Shown here piece after piece: positions 1 to 5,431 of a DNA stretch of 7,270 bases. The number at the start of each line of letters is the position of its first letter. Positions within the stretch are counted from its first letter, which is position 1. This stretch comes from Candidatus Methylomirabilota bacterium (GTDB lineage: Bacteria; Methylomirabilota; Methylomirabilia; Methylomirabilales; CSP1-5). The notes beneath the pieces are model-generated. The model searched no databases, was not told the DNA's origin, and was given only the letters and a program-made list of their open reading frames with translations. Location: contig JAHFDE010000112.1 of assembly GCA_023249165.1 (NCBI GenBank), positions 1 through 7,270 on the forward strand, read 5' to 3'. The translations under genes were made by a program, and so were the position numbers.

Positions 1-184
1 CGACGCGCTCGCGGAGGCGCACCAGGTAGCCGGAGACGACGCGCGGCCCCAGGGGGACGAGGACGCGCTTGCCGGGAGCGGCCGCCTCGCGGAGGTGGGG
101 CGGGACGGCATAGGTGAGGGGCTTGTCAATGGGTGTAGGCAGGGCGACTTCGGCGTAGGCGGGACGATCTGCTGGAGCCATCAT
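1..184 (-). CDS. priA: Primosomal protein N' (PriA helicase), N-terminal fragment
   Basis: Only the first 61 codons lie in the window; the gene runs off the left edge. PriA is the DExH helicase that recognises stalled forks and D-loops and loads the replication-restart primosome. The visible part matches the start of its N-terminal 3'-DNA-binding domain: a Tyr-Ala-Glu-Val-Ala-Leu-Pro strand, then a Pro-Ile-Asp-Lys-Pro-Leu-Thr-Tyr-Ala-Val-Pro segment, then Gly-Lys-Arg-Val-Leu-Val-Pro-Leu-Gly and a Ser-Gly-Tyr-Leu-Val strand. This order is typical of PriA from many phyla. Two adjacent ATG codons (184-182 and 181-179) are both plausible starts, and no strong Shine-Dalgarno is seen before either. 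The helicase and zinc-binding parts are outside the window, so identification rests on about 60 residues. It lies on the same strand as coaBC and the uracil-DNA glycosylase, genes often found near priA in other bacteria. Confidence 0.82.
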   Translation of the reverse strand, partial: MMAPADRPAYAEVALPTPIDKPLTYAVPPHLREAAAPGKRVLVPLGPRVVSGYLVRLRERV

Positions 185-222
185 GTCTCTGCCGCTCTTC
201 TCGCTGAGGCTACTCTCAGGGC

Positions 223-252
223 TTGTCCCCGCATCTTTGTCTAGGGTACAAT
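223..252 (+). promoter_or_regulatory. Putative sigma70-type promoter for the HAD/GHMP block
   Basis: A -35-like TTGTCC (223-228) and a -10-like TACAAT (247-252, five of six consensus bases) are separated by 18 bases. Transcription would begin near 259, giving a leader of roughly 160 bases before the HAD start. The element faces the plus-strand genes and is the best promoter match in the 185-417 gap. It also shows that the in-frame ATG at 223 is not a real start, because that codon would overlap the -35 box. A small inverted repeat (CTGAG 204-208, CTCAG 215-219) lies just upstream. Apart from this, I see nothing definite in the 233-base gap. Confidence 0.5.
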
Positions 253-417
253 GCGGCGGTTGTCGGGGTCTATCGCATTTTTTGGCCACCCCCTCTACCT
301 GGCGATGCGGGGGCGACCTGGTCCGTGATCAAAGGGAGCATCGAGGGGATCGAGGACGACGTTGGGGCGATGAAAGCAACGTGTGAGGCGGCGGTCGCCG
401 GGGTGAAGCGCTCAAAC

Positions 418-1104
418 ATGGATCGCGGACAGGCGTTCCTCCTCGACTTTGACCATACCCTCTTTGACACCGATCGATTCTTCTGGGTGGATGTCCGCGC
501 CGCATTTGCCCGATTTGCGATCGATGCCAAGATCTGGGAGGAGAGCTACGGGGTGGTGTGGCCCACGGGCTACTCGCTCGACAAACACTTGGAACATCTG
601 GCCCGGCAAGGGTGGGTGGCGGATTCCGTCGTGGCCCAACTCAAGGGCGTGCTTCGTGAACGCTTTGCCGATCTCCGCTCGTATCTCTTTCCGGATTCGG
701 AGCCCTTTCTCAAGCGACTGCAGACGGAAAAAATCCCCTGTTTTCTTCTCTCCTTTGGGGATCCGGCCTGGCAGGCCTACAAGGTCACCGGGGCACGGAT
801 CAGCGGCTTCTTTCACGAGGTCTTCTTCACCGCCCAGGAACAGGCCAAGGCGGAGGTCGTCGAGGCGCTGGCCGGACGTTTCGCGCGCCTCGACATGGTG
901 GATAACGACCCTCGCGAGCTCGATCGGGTCAAGGCCCGCCTCACCCAGATCGACACCTTCTGGATCAGTCGGGTTCCGGCTGAGGCGCTCGAGAGTCCGG
1001 ATCCCGCGGTCCGGGAGCGCTTCCGGGAAGCGCGGGGATACGCGACACTCACCCCTGAGTTCTCCCACCGCCGCTGCACAACCCTGGATGAGGTGTCCTG
1101 GTGA
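418..1104 (+). CDS. HAD-superfamily hydrolase (phosphatase-like)
   Basis: About 228 residues, predicted cytosolic. The haloacid dehalogenase core is clear. Motif I is D10-F-D12-H-T near the N-terminus, supplying the nucleophile Asp and the general acid Asp. A mostly helical insert of about 95 residues follows, in the position of a C1-type cap. Motif II is S112 in Leu-Leu-Ser-Phe-Gly, a likely motif III lysine is K144, and motif IV is D162-N-D164 after a hydrophobic strand. This predicts Mg-dependent phosphate-ester hydrolysis; the substrate cannot be read from sequence. The frame is open much further upstream, and in-frame starts at 370 (ATG) and 403 (GTG) are possible. I chose 418 because motif I then begins five residues from the hydrophobic strand, as is usual, but no strong Shine-Dalgarno decides it. 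The stop overlaps the next gene's GTG by 4 bases. It lacks the Cys cluster of the zinc-binding GmhB phosphatases. Confidence 0.82.
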   Translation: MDRGQAFLLDFDHTLFDTDRFFWVDVRAAFARFAIDAKIWEESYGVVWPTGYSLDKHLEHLARQGWVADSVVAQLKGVLRERFADLRSYLFPDSEPFLKRLQTEKIPCFLLSFGDPAWQAYKVTGARISGFFHEVFFTAQEQAKAEVVEALAGRFARLDMVDNDPRELDRVKARLTQIDTFWISRVPAEALESPDPAVRERFREARGYATLTPEFSHRRCTTLDEVSW

Positions 1105-2129
1105 GCCGGTCCATCGTCGCGTCCGCTCCCACCCGCATCGATTTCGCCGGTGGGACACTCGACATTCCTCCCCTGTATCTCTTTCATGAGCCTGCCGTCA
1201 CCGTCAACGTGGCCATCGACCTCTGTGCCACGGTCGCCGTGCGGGAGACCAAAGAGCGCGGGATCCACCTCGTCGCCCGGGACCGAGACATGCAGGCCTT
1301 CTGGCCCTCAGCAGATCAGATCGATTGGCGGCAGAACCGCTTCCTCGAACTGACGGCCCGCCTCCTCCGATCGTTCGTTCGCCTGTCAGCCGTTGAGGTG
1401 ATCACCGACTGTCAGGCGCCTGCGGGGGCGGGAACCGGGGGCTCCTCTGCGCTGGCCGTCGCCGCAACAGCGGCGTTGGCCCGCCTCGGGAACCGCCGGA
1501 TGTCGAAGACCGAACTCATCGAATATGCGCGGGCCGTTGAGACCCAGACCATCCGAGTGCCGACGGGATACCAAGACTACTACGCGGCTGTCTTCGGAGG
1601 AGCCAGCGCGATCGAGTTCGGTCGCACCGGGGTCGTCCGCCGGCCGCTGGTCGAAGGGGAATTTTTGGACGAGCTGGAGCGGCACCTGCTCCTGGTCTAT
1701 ACGGGAGAGCCCCGGTTCTCTGGAGCAAACAATTGGCAGCTTTTCAAGGGACACATGAGTGGCGATCCCACGGTTTTTCGCTTCTTCGAGCAGTTGAAGG
1801 ATAATGCGCTGGCGATGCGGGATGCCTTCCTGCATCGAGACCTGGGAGGTGTCGCCGAGGCCCTGAACGAAGACTGGGCCATCCGAAAGGCGATGTTGCC
1901 TCGTATGAGCACCCCGCTCGTCGATACGCTGATTCGCTCCTCGCGGCGTGCCGGAGCGTCAGGCGCCCGGGTCTGCGGGGCGGGCGGCGGAGGCTGCATT
2001 GTCTTTCTGGTCGATCCGGCATCCCGTTCGCGCGTCGAAAAACTCCTGGGCTCACATCGGGTGCAGATCCTCCCCTGCCGCATCCATCGGCGCGGGCTCA
2101 CCGTACGAGTGATGAGCCATGAGCGATGA
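1101..2129 (+). CDS. GHMP-superfamily kinase, sugar-kinase type (HddA/fucokinase-like)
   Basis: 342 residues, about the usual length for the family. GHMP kinases transfer the ATP gamma-phosphate to small molecules such as sugars or mevalonate. An N-terminal segment, Pro-Thr-Arg-Ile-Asp-Phe-Ala-Gly-Gly (10-18), resembles the start of heptose-7-phosphate kinase (HddA) and the fucokinase kinase domain. The glycine-rich ATP loop is P107-A-G-A-G-T-G-G-S-S-A117. A Gly-Tyr-Gln-Asp-Tyr-Tyr-Ala-Ala motif (156-163) places D159 where HddA-like enzymes have the catalytic Asp. The C-terminal GHMP motif is at 288-299 (GARVCGAGGGGC). The GTG start at 1101 sits in a GTGA overlap with the HAD stop, so translation is probably coupled. 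The last codons and the TGA stop lie in a period-7 repeat. The exact sugar is unknown: a heptose- or fucose-type sugar is inference from motif resemblance, and no lipopolysaccharide or capsule genes are visible nearby. Confidence 0.85.
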   Translation: MSRSIVASAPTRIDFAGGTLDIPPLYLFHEPAVTVNVAIDLCATVAVRETKERGIHLVARDRDMQAFWPSADQIDWRQNRFLELTARLLRSFVRLSAVEVITDCQAPAGAGTGGSSALAVAATAALARLGNRRMSKTELIEYARAVETQTIRVPTGYQDYYAAVFGGASAIEFGRTGVVRRPLVEGEFLDELERHLLLVYTGEPRFSGANNWQLFKGHMSGDPTVFRFFEQLKDNALAMRDAFLHRDLGGVAEALNEDWAIRKAMLPRMSTPLVDTLIRSSRRAGASGARVCGAGGGGCIVFLVDPASRSRVEKLLGSHRVQILPCRIHRRGLTVRVMSHER

Positions 2130-2162
2130 GTGCTGAGTGAAGAGCGAGACAGGATGAGGAGA
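2107..2162 (+). repeat. Period-7 GAGNNNN repeat between GHMP kinase and FAH genes
   Basis: Six consecutive 7-base units each begin with GAG: GAGTGAT, GAGCCAT, GAGCGAT, GAGTGCT, GAGTGAA and GAGCGAG (2107-2148). A degenerate unit follows (2149-2155), and another GAG unit in phase at 2156 merges with the ribosome-binding site of the next gene. The array encodes the last residues of the kinase and its stop. TGA occurs at 2113, 2120, 2127 and 2134, so all three forward frames are closed. A similar array lies at 5404-5431 on the other strand. Confidence 0.75.
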
Positions 2163-2165
2163 GGG
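2156..2165 (+). promoter_or_regulatory. Shine-Dalgarno site setting the FAH-family gene start
   Basis: The purine run GAGGAGAGGG ends five bases before the ATG at 2171. This spacing supports ATG 2171 over the TTG at 2168 immediately before it. The site grows out of the period-7 GAG repeat upstream. Confidence 0.7.
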
Positions 2166-2170
2166 TTTTG

Positions 2171-3091
2171 ATGCGTCTTGCCACGGTGCTTTGGGACCGT
2201 AGGCCGACACTCGCCGCGATCGTGGGTGAGACGGCGTTAAATCTGCCGGCCTGCGCCGCCGCGCTGCGGCGCGTTGGGCCCCGGGACATGCTCGATGTGA
2301 TGGCTGGCGGTGCATCTGCCCCCCGGGGGGTGCGAGCGCTCTGTGCTGAAGCGGGGCGTCGCCTGGCGAAGGGGAGGTGGCGGTCTGCGGTTCGCGATCC
2401 GCGCGTCCGCCCCATCGACGGGGTCCGGTTTCTCGCCCCGATTCCGCGTCCGATGAAGAATGTCTTCTGCATGGGGCGCAATTATGCCGAGCACGCCCGC
2501 GAGCAGCAGGCCGAAGTCCCTGAGGTTCCGGTCTTCTTCACCAAGGCCCCGACCTGTGTCATCGGTCACGAGGCGCCCGTGATTTTCCATCCGGTGACGA
2601 AGAACCTTGATTATGAGGTCGAGCTCGCGGTCGTCATTGGCAGGAGGGGCATCAATATCCCGCGAGGAAAGGCGTACGACTTCGTCTTCGGCTATACGAT
2701 CCTGATTGATGTCACGGCCAGAGATCTACAAAAGAAGCATTTGCAGTGGTTCAAGGGGAAGAGCCTCGACACCTTCTGCCCGATGGGACCCTGGATCGTC
2801 CACAAATCGGTGATCCCCGATCCGCATAAACTCCAGATCGGCCTGCGTGTCAACGGGGAGGTCCGCCAGTCCGCCAATACCAGTATCATGGTGTTCAAGA
2901 TCCCGGAGCTGATTGAGGTCTTGTCGGCCGGCATGACGCTCGAGCCGGGGGACATCCTCGCCACCGGCACCCCCTCCGGCGTCGCGGCGGGCTTCGATCC
3001 GCCGAAGTGGCTTCAGGTCGGCGACGTGATCGAGGCCGAGATCGAAGGGATCGGGGTGCTCCGGAACCGGGTCGTCGCCCCGCGATCCTGA
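2171..3091 (+). CDS. Fumarylacetoacetate hydrolase (FAH) family protein
   Basis: 306 residues. An N-terminal region of about 95 residues precedes a full FAH catalytic domain beginning at Met-Lys-Asn-Val-Phe-Cys-Met-Gly-Arg-Asn-Tyr (95-105). Predicted divalent-metal ligands are E149 and E151 in the Tyr-Glu-Val-Glu-Leu-Ala motif and D180 in the Leu-Ile-Asp-Val-Thr-Ala-Arg-Asp segment. The family's Lys-Ser-Leu-Asp-Thr stretch (197-201) and the Gly-Thr-Pro-Ser-Gly motif (266-270) are intact, so the enzyme should be active. Members hydrolyse, decarboxylate or isomerise 2-oxo (acylpyruvate-type) compounds: acylpyruvate hydrolase, oxaloacetate decarboxylase, fumarylpyruvate hydrolase, or the isomerase/decarboxylase of homoprotocatechuate breakdown. 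Sequence alone does not choose between them. The neighbours are not aromatic-degradation genes, which argues for a general role in small keto-acid clean-up, though this is inference. It follows the GHMP kinase by 41 bases and is probably co-transcribed with it. Confidence 0.9.
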   Translation: MRLATVLWDRRPTLAAIVGETALNLPACAAALRRVGPRDMLDVMAGGASAPRGVRALCAEAGRRLAKGRWRSAVRDPRVRPIDGVRFLAPIPRPMKNVFCMGRNYAEHAREQQAEVPEVPVFFTKAPTCVIGHEAPVIFHPVTKNLDYEVELAVVIGRRGINIPRGKAYDFVFGYTILIDVTARDLQKKHLQWFKGKSLDTFCPMGPWIVHKSVIPDPHKLQIGLRVNGEVRQSANTSIMVFKIPELIEVLSAGMTLEPGDILATGTPSGVAAGFDPPKWLQVGDVIEAEIEGIGVLRNRVVAPRS

Positions 3092-3092
3092 A

Positions 3093-3124
3093 GCACGGAT
3101 TGTCGAGAGACCAGTTCTCCGTGC
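3093..3124. repeat. Inverted repeat after the FAH-family gene
   Basis: GCACGGA (3093-3099) and TCCGTGC (3118-3124) are perfect 7-base inverted arms around an 18-base spacer, starting immediately after the FAH-family stop codon. The RNA could fold into a hairpin that attenuates transcription or protects the upstream 3' end before the CDGSH gene. No T-run follows, so it is not a standard intrinsic terminator. Confidence 0.4.
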
Positions 3125-3155
3125 GTGATACGCCCTGAACCCGTGGTCAAACGAA

Positions 3156-3164
3156 GGGAGGAGG
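3156..3164 (+). promoter_or_regulatory. Strong Shine-Dalgarno site for the CDGSH gene
   Basis: GGGAGGAGG lies directly before two adjacent ATG codons (3165 and 3168). GGAGG (3157-3161) is six bases from ATG 3168 and only three from ATG 3165, which favours 3168. The site is near-ideal, suggesting efficient translation of this small protein. Confidence 0.65.
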
Positions 3165-3167
3165 ATG

Positions 3168-3392
3168 ATGCGGGTGAGCATAACGGCGAAAAAGAACGGT
3201 CCCTATCGCGTAGAAGTGGCCGAGGGCGAGTGCAAGGTGCTAGACGCAGAAGGGAAGGCGTTCGATCTCAAAGGGAAGACGGCGTTCTCGCTGTGCCGCT
3301 GCGGGCAGTCCCAGAACAAACCGTTTTGCGATGGCACCCATGGGCGTGTCGGCTTCCAATCCGACGACCCGGCACCCCGCGTCAGCGGCTAG
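3168..3392 (+). CDS. Small CDGSH-type iron-sulfur protein
   Basis: 74 residues (75 if ATG 3165 is used), predicted cytosolic with no membrane segment. It carries one CDGSH motif: C43-x-C45, then a Pro-Phe-C54-Asp-Gly-Thr segment ending at H58. This is the three-Cys one-His ligand set that binds a 2Fe-2S cluster in the mitoNEET family. Thr replaces Ser in the name-giving motif, a variant I believe is common in bacteria. The N-terminal 40 residues form a small strand-rich lead-in with an extra Cys at 22. Bacterial single-motif proteins of this size are linked in general to redox or cluster transfer, but their specific partners are poorly known, so no further role is proposed. It is last in the plus-strand block, 76 bases after the FAH-family gene, with its own strong ribosome-binding site. 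A bulged hairpin overlaps its stop codon. Confidence 0.9.
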   Translation: MRVSITAKKNGPYRVEVAEGECKVLDAEGKAFDLKGKTAFSLCRCGQSQNKPFCDGTHGRVGFQSDDPAPRVSG

Positions 3393-3424
3393 CCCCCCCA
3401 CCGAGCCTATCGGGGTTAGGCTGA
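3382..3424. terminator. Bulged hairpin between convergent CDGSH and UDG genes
   Basis: Two stacked stems can form. TCAGC (3382-3386) pairs with GCTGA (3420-3424). After a two-base bulge, CTAGCCCC (3389-3396) pairs with GGGGTTAG (3412-3419), with one G-U pair, around a 15-base loop. It overlaps the CDGSH stop and lies between convergent genes, so it is well placed as a bidirectional terminator. A competing shorter stem (AGCCTA 3404-3409 with TAGGCT 3417-3422) overlaps it. No U-tract follows on either strand, so termination is an inference from position and folding. Confidence 0.45.
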
Positions 3425-3448
3425 CCCATGACCTTCTCAGTGTTCGGG

Positions 3449-4180
3449 TTAGCGCGAGGGACGGGAGGTGAGGCGGAGGTACTCCTTTTGCAAAAGCTGC
3501 AGGTCCTGCCACGCGCTCTTCTTCTCGTTGGGGTTTCGGAGGAGATACGCCGGATGGTAGGTAACCAGCAACGGGATCCCCTGGTAGTCGTGGAACTTCC
3601 CGCGGAGCTTCGACAGCGGCACCTTGGTCTTGAGGAGGTTCGCGGCCGCGATGGCACCAAGGGCGCAGATGAGCTTGGGCTTGATGGCCTTGAGCTGCGC
3701 GATCAGGAAGGGCTCGCAGGCCGCGATCTCGTCCGGTTCGGGGGTGCGGTTGTTGGGCGGTCGGGACTTCAGGACATTGCAGATATAGACCTGTTCACGC
3801 TTCAGCCCGATCGCCTCGATCATCCGCGTGAGGAGTTGACCGGCCCGGCCGACAAACGGCTCTCCCTGCGCGTCCTCGTCCGCCCCCGGCGCCTCGCCGA
3901 CAAAGACCAAATCCGCCTTGGGGCTCCCGACCCCGAAGACGACCTGCGTCCGGTGTGCGTGGAGTTTGCACCGTTTGCAGTCCCCGAGGACCTGCCGGAT
4001 CTCCTCGAGGCTCAGGGTCCCTGAGAGGAGCACCTCCCGCTCCGAGCGCGCCTCGTCGCGGGCGGGCGCCTCCGGAGTGCCGCGAACGAAATCGAGGCCC
4101 AACTGTTGCTGGGCCTCGAGAAGGCTCCTGGTTCTCTTCACGAGATCCGCCGCCTCGTGGCGCACGTCTTTCCGGCTCAT
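3449..4180 (-). CDS. Family-4 uracil-DNA glycosylase (iron-sulfur type)
   Basis: 243 residues. It excises uracil produced by cytosine deamination, starting base-excision repair. The catalytic domain starts near residue 65. Four cysteines match the 4Fe-4S ligands of family-4 enzymes: C68 and C71 (Cys-Lys-Arg-Cys), C134 and C155. Motif 1 is G95-E-A-P-G-A-D-E-D (95-103) followed by Gly-Glu-Pro-Phe-Val-Gly-Arg-Ala-Gly, and motif 2 is H209-P-A-Y-L-L-R-N-P (209-217). The motif 1 form fits family 4 rather than family 5. The first 60 or so residues are a charged, probably flexible helical extension, as in many bacterial members once described as phage SPO1 polymerase-related. ATG 4180 starts 23 bases after the coaBC stop with only a weak Shine-Dalgarno, so the gene is likely co-transcribed with coaBC. 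It is the last gene of the minus-strand block before the convergent hairpin. Confidence 0.93.
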   Translation of the reverse strand: MSRKDVRHEAADLVKRTRSLLEAQQQLGLDFVRGTPEAPARDEARSEREVLLSGTLSLEEIRQVLGDCKRCKLHAHRTQVVFGVGSPKADLVFVGEAPGADEDAQGEPFVGRAGQLLTRMIEAIGLKREQVYICNVLKSRPPNNRTPEPDEIAACEPFLIAQLKAIKPKLICALGAIAAANLLKTKVPLSKLRGKFHDYQGIPLLVTYHPAYLLRNPNEKKSAWQDLQLLQKEYLRLTSRPSR

Positions 4181-4203
4181 GGTCTCATTCTCGCCCTTCG
4201 AGG

Positions 4204-5403
4204 CTATGGAGTAGGCTTGCGCAAGGCCACGACCCGATCGAGGATCCGGTGGGCCGCCTCCCGCTTCGTGAGCTCCGGTAACTCTTCCACGCCTCCCTCG
4301 CGATCGAGGATCGTGACGCGGTTGGTCTCGCCCCCGAAGCCGACGCGGATGTCGTTGGCCACGATCAGATCCAGGTTTTTCTTCTCGAGCTTCTCCCGTG
4401 CGTTCTGGATCAGCTCCTCGGTCTCGGCGGCAAAGCCGACTAGTGTCCGCGATCCCTTCCTTCGCCCCGCCTCGGCCAGTATGTCCGGGTTACGTACGAG
4501 TTCGACCGTCATCGCTTCGCGCTTCTTGATTTTCTGCCGGGCCTGGGTACTCGGTCGGTAGTCGGCGACGGCTGCCGCCATGATGAGGATTGTGGTGTCG
4601 TCCAGGCGATCCAGCACGGCGTGGTACATCTCTTCCGCGGTGGTTACGTCCATCCGCGTCACGCCGGGGGGAGTGGGGAGGAAGGTCGGGCCGCTCACCA
4701 ACATTACGTGGGCCCCCCGATCCCGGGCGGCCTCGGCGATGGCAAAGCCCATCCTGCCGGAGGAGCGGTTGGACAGGTATCGAACGGGATCGAGCGGCTC
4801 CTGGGTCGGCCCAGCGGTCACGAGGACCGTCTCGCCGCTGAGATCCCCCTGGCGGTGGAGGATATCTTCCACCGCCTGGAGAATGGCCGAAAGCTCGGCC
4901 AGCCGTCCCCGGCCGATCAACCCCGAGGCAAGCTCTCCGTACTCCGGTTCCACAACAGAGACGCCACGGCCCTTGAGACGGCTGAGGTTTTCCTGGACCG
5001 CGGGATGGGCGTACATCTCCAGATCCATGGCGGGGGCGAGCAGGACGGGACAGGTGCTGCTGAGATAGATGTTGGAAAGGAAGTCGTCGGCCAGGCCATG
5101 GGCGCATTTGGCGATGGTGTTGGCGGTTGCGGGGGCGACCAGGAGGAGGTCGGCCCGGCCGGCCGAGGCCACGTGACCGATCTGCTTGTCGTACTCGAGC
5201 GTGAAGAGGTCGGTGAGGACGGGACGTCGGGACAGCGTCTCGAAGGTGAGAGGGGTGACGAACCGCTGCGCGCTCTCGGTCATCACCACCGTGACGGCCG
5301 CGCCTCGCCTCGTGAGCTCCCGCAGAATCTCCACCGCCTTGTACGCAGCGATGCTCCCAGTCACCCCCAGAATGATCTCTTTTCCTTCCAAGCTCCGCTC
5401 CAT
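4204..5403 (-). CDS. coaBC: Bifunctional phosphopantothenoylcysteine decarboxylase / phosphopantothenate-cysteine ligase
   Basis: 399 residues, the normal length for CoaBC (Dfp), which joins cysteine to 4'-phosphopantothenate and decarboxylates the product to 4'-phosphopantetheine in coenzyme A synthesis. Residues 1-185 are the flavin-dependent CoaC half: Gly-Val-Thr-Gly-Ser-Ile-Ala-Ala-Tyr-Lys (13-22), the catalytic-type H77, and the APATANTIAK segment (90-99). Residues 190-399 are the CoaB half: Ala-Gly-Pro-Thr-Gln-Glu-Pro-Leu-Asp (197-205), N212 in Ser-Asn-Arg-Ser-Ser-Gly-Arg-Met-Gly, and the Lys-Ile-Lys-Lys motif (291-294) for CTP-dependent ligation. Two residues differ from the E. coli type: the PxMNxxM motif reads PAMDLEM with D127, and the substrate-clamp Cys is S160 in Leu-Ala-Ser-Gly-Leu-Ile-Gly. 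I recall such paired changes in other phyla such as Bacteroidetes, so a natural subtype is likelier than a dead enzyme. ATG 5403 is five bases after the thiD stop. Confidence 0.95.
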   Translation of the reverse strand: MERSLEGKEIILGVTGSIAAYKAVEILRELTRRGAAVTVVMTESAQRFVTPLTFETLSRRPVLTDLFTLEYDKQIGHVASAGRADLLLVAPATANTIAKCAHGLADDFLSNIYLSSTCPVLLAPAMDLEMYAHPAVQENLSRLKGRGVSVVEPEYGELASGLIGRGRLAELSAILQAVEDILHRQGDLSGETVLVTAGPTQEPLDPVRYLSNRSSGRMGFAIAEAARDRGAHVMLVSGPTFLPTPPGVTRMDVTTAEEMYHAVLDRLDDTTILIMAAAVADYRPSTQARQKIKKREAMTVELVRNPDILAEAGRRKGSRTLVGFAAETEELIQNAREKLEKKNLDLIVANDIRVGFGGETNRVTILDREGGVEELPELTKREAAHRILDRVVALRKPTP

Positions 5404-5431
5404 ATAACTCAGCCCTCAGTCCTCAGCCCTC
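5404..5431 (-). repeat. Period-7 GAGNNNT repeat at the thiD-coaBC junction
   Basis: On the minus strand four consecutive 7-base units read GAGGGCT, GAGGACT, GAGGGCT and GAGTTAT. They encode the end and stop codon of thiD and reach the base next to the coaBC ATG. Three successive CTGAG joints put a TGA into each of the three reading frames. The GAG units are the only purine-rich sequence available as a ribosome-binding site for coaBC. Unit length, GAG head and position between co-directional genes match the array at 2107-2162. Confidence 0.72.

Noticed and set aside
204..219. Small inverted repeat (CTGAG/CTCAG) upstream of the HAD promoter as an operator
   Set aside because: Five-base arms are too short to separate from chance in GC-rich DNA.
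289..313. CCCCC/GGGGG hairpin in the HAD leader as a riboswitch or attenuator
   Set aside because: A five-pair stem with a 15-base loop in GC-rich sequence has no further conserved structure that I can recognise.
223..417. N-terminal extension of the HAD gene back to ATG 223
   Set aside because: ATG 223 coincides with the -35 box of the best promoter, and the added 65 residues show no HAD-like or other recognisable sequence. Motif I already sits correctly if the protein starts at 418; 370 and 403 remain possible.
412..1158. Long antisense frame (248 codons) opposite the HAD gene
   Set aside because: It lies wholly opposite a gene with clear catalytic motifs, resembles no family I know, and such open frames are common opposite GC-rich genes.
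3100..3131. Possible promoter for the CDGSH gene (TTGTCG and TGATAC)
   Set aside because: The spacing is 20 bases and the -10 match is weak, so it does not meet a reasonable sigma70 pattern.
3428..4024. 198-codon plus-strand frame opposite the uracil-DNA glycosylase
   Set aside because: The minus strand encodes all four iron-sulfur cysteines and both glycosylase motifs here; the plus-strand product is low-complexity with no motif.
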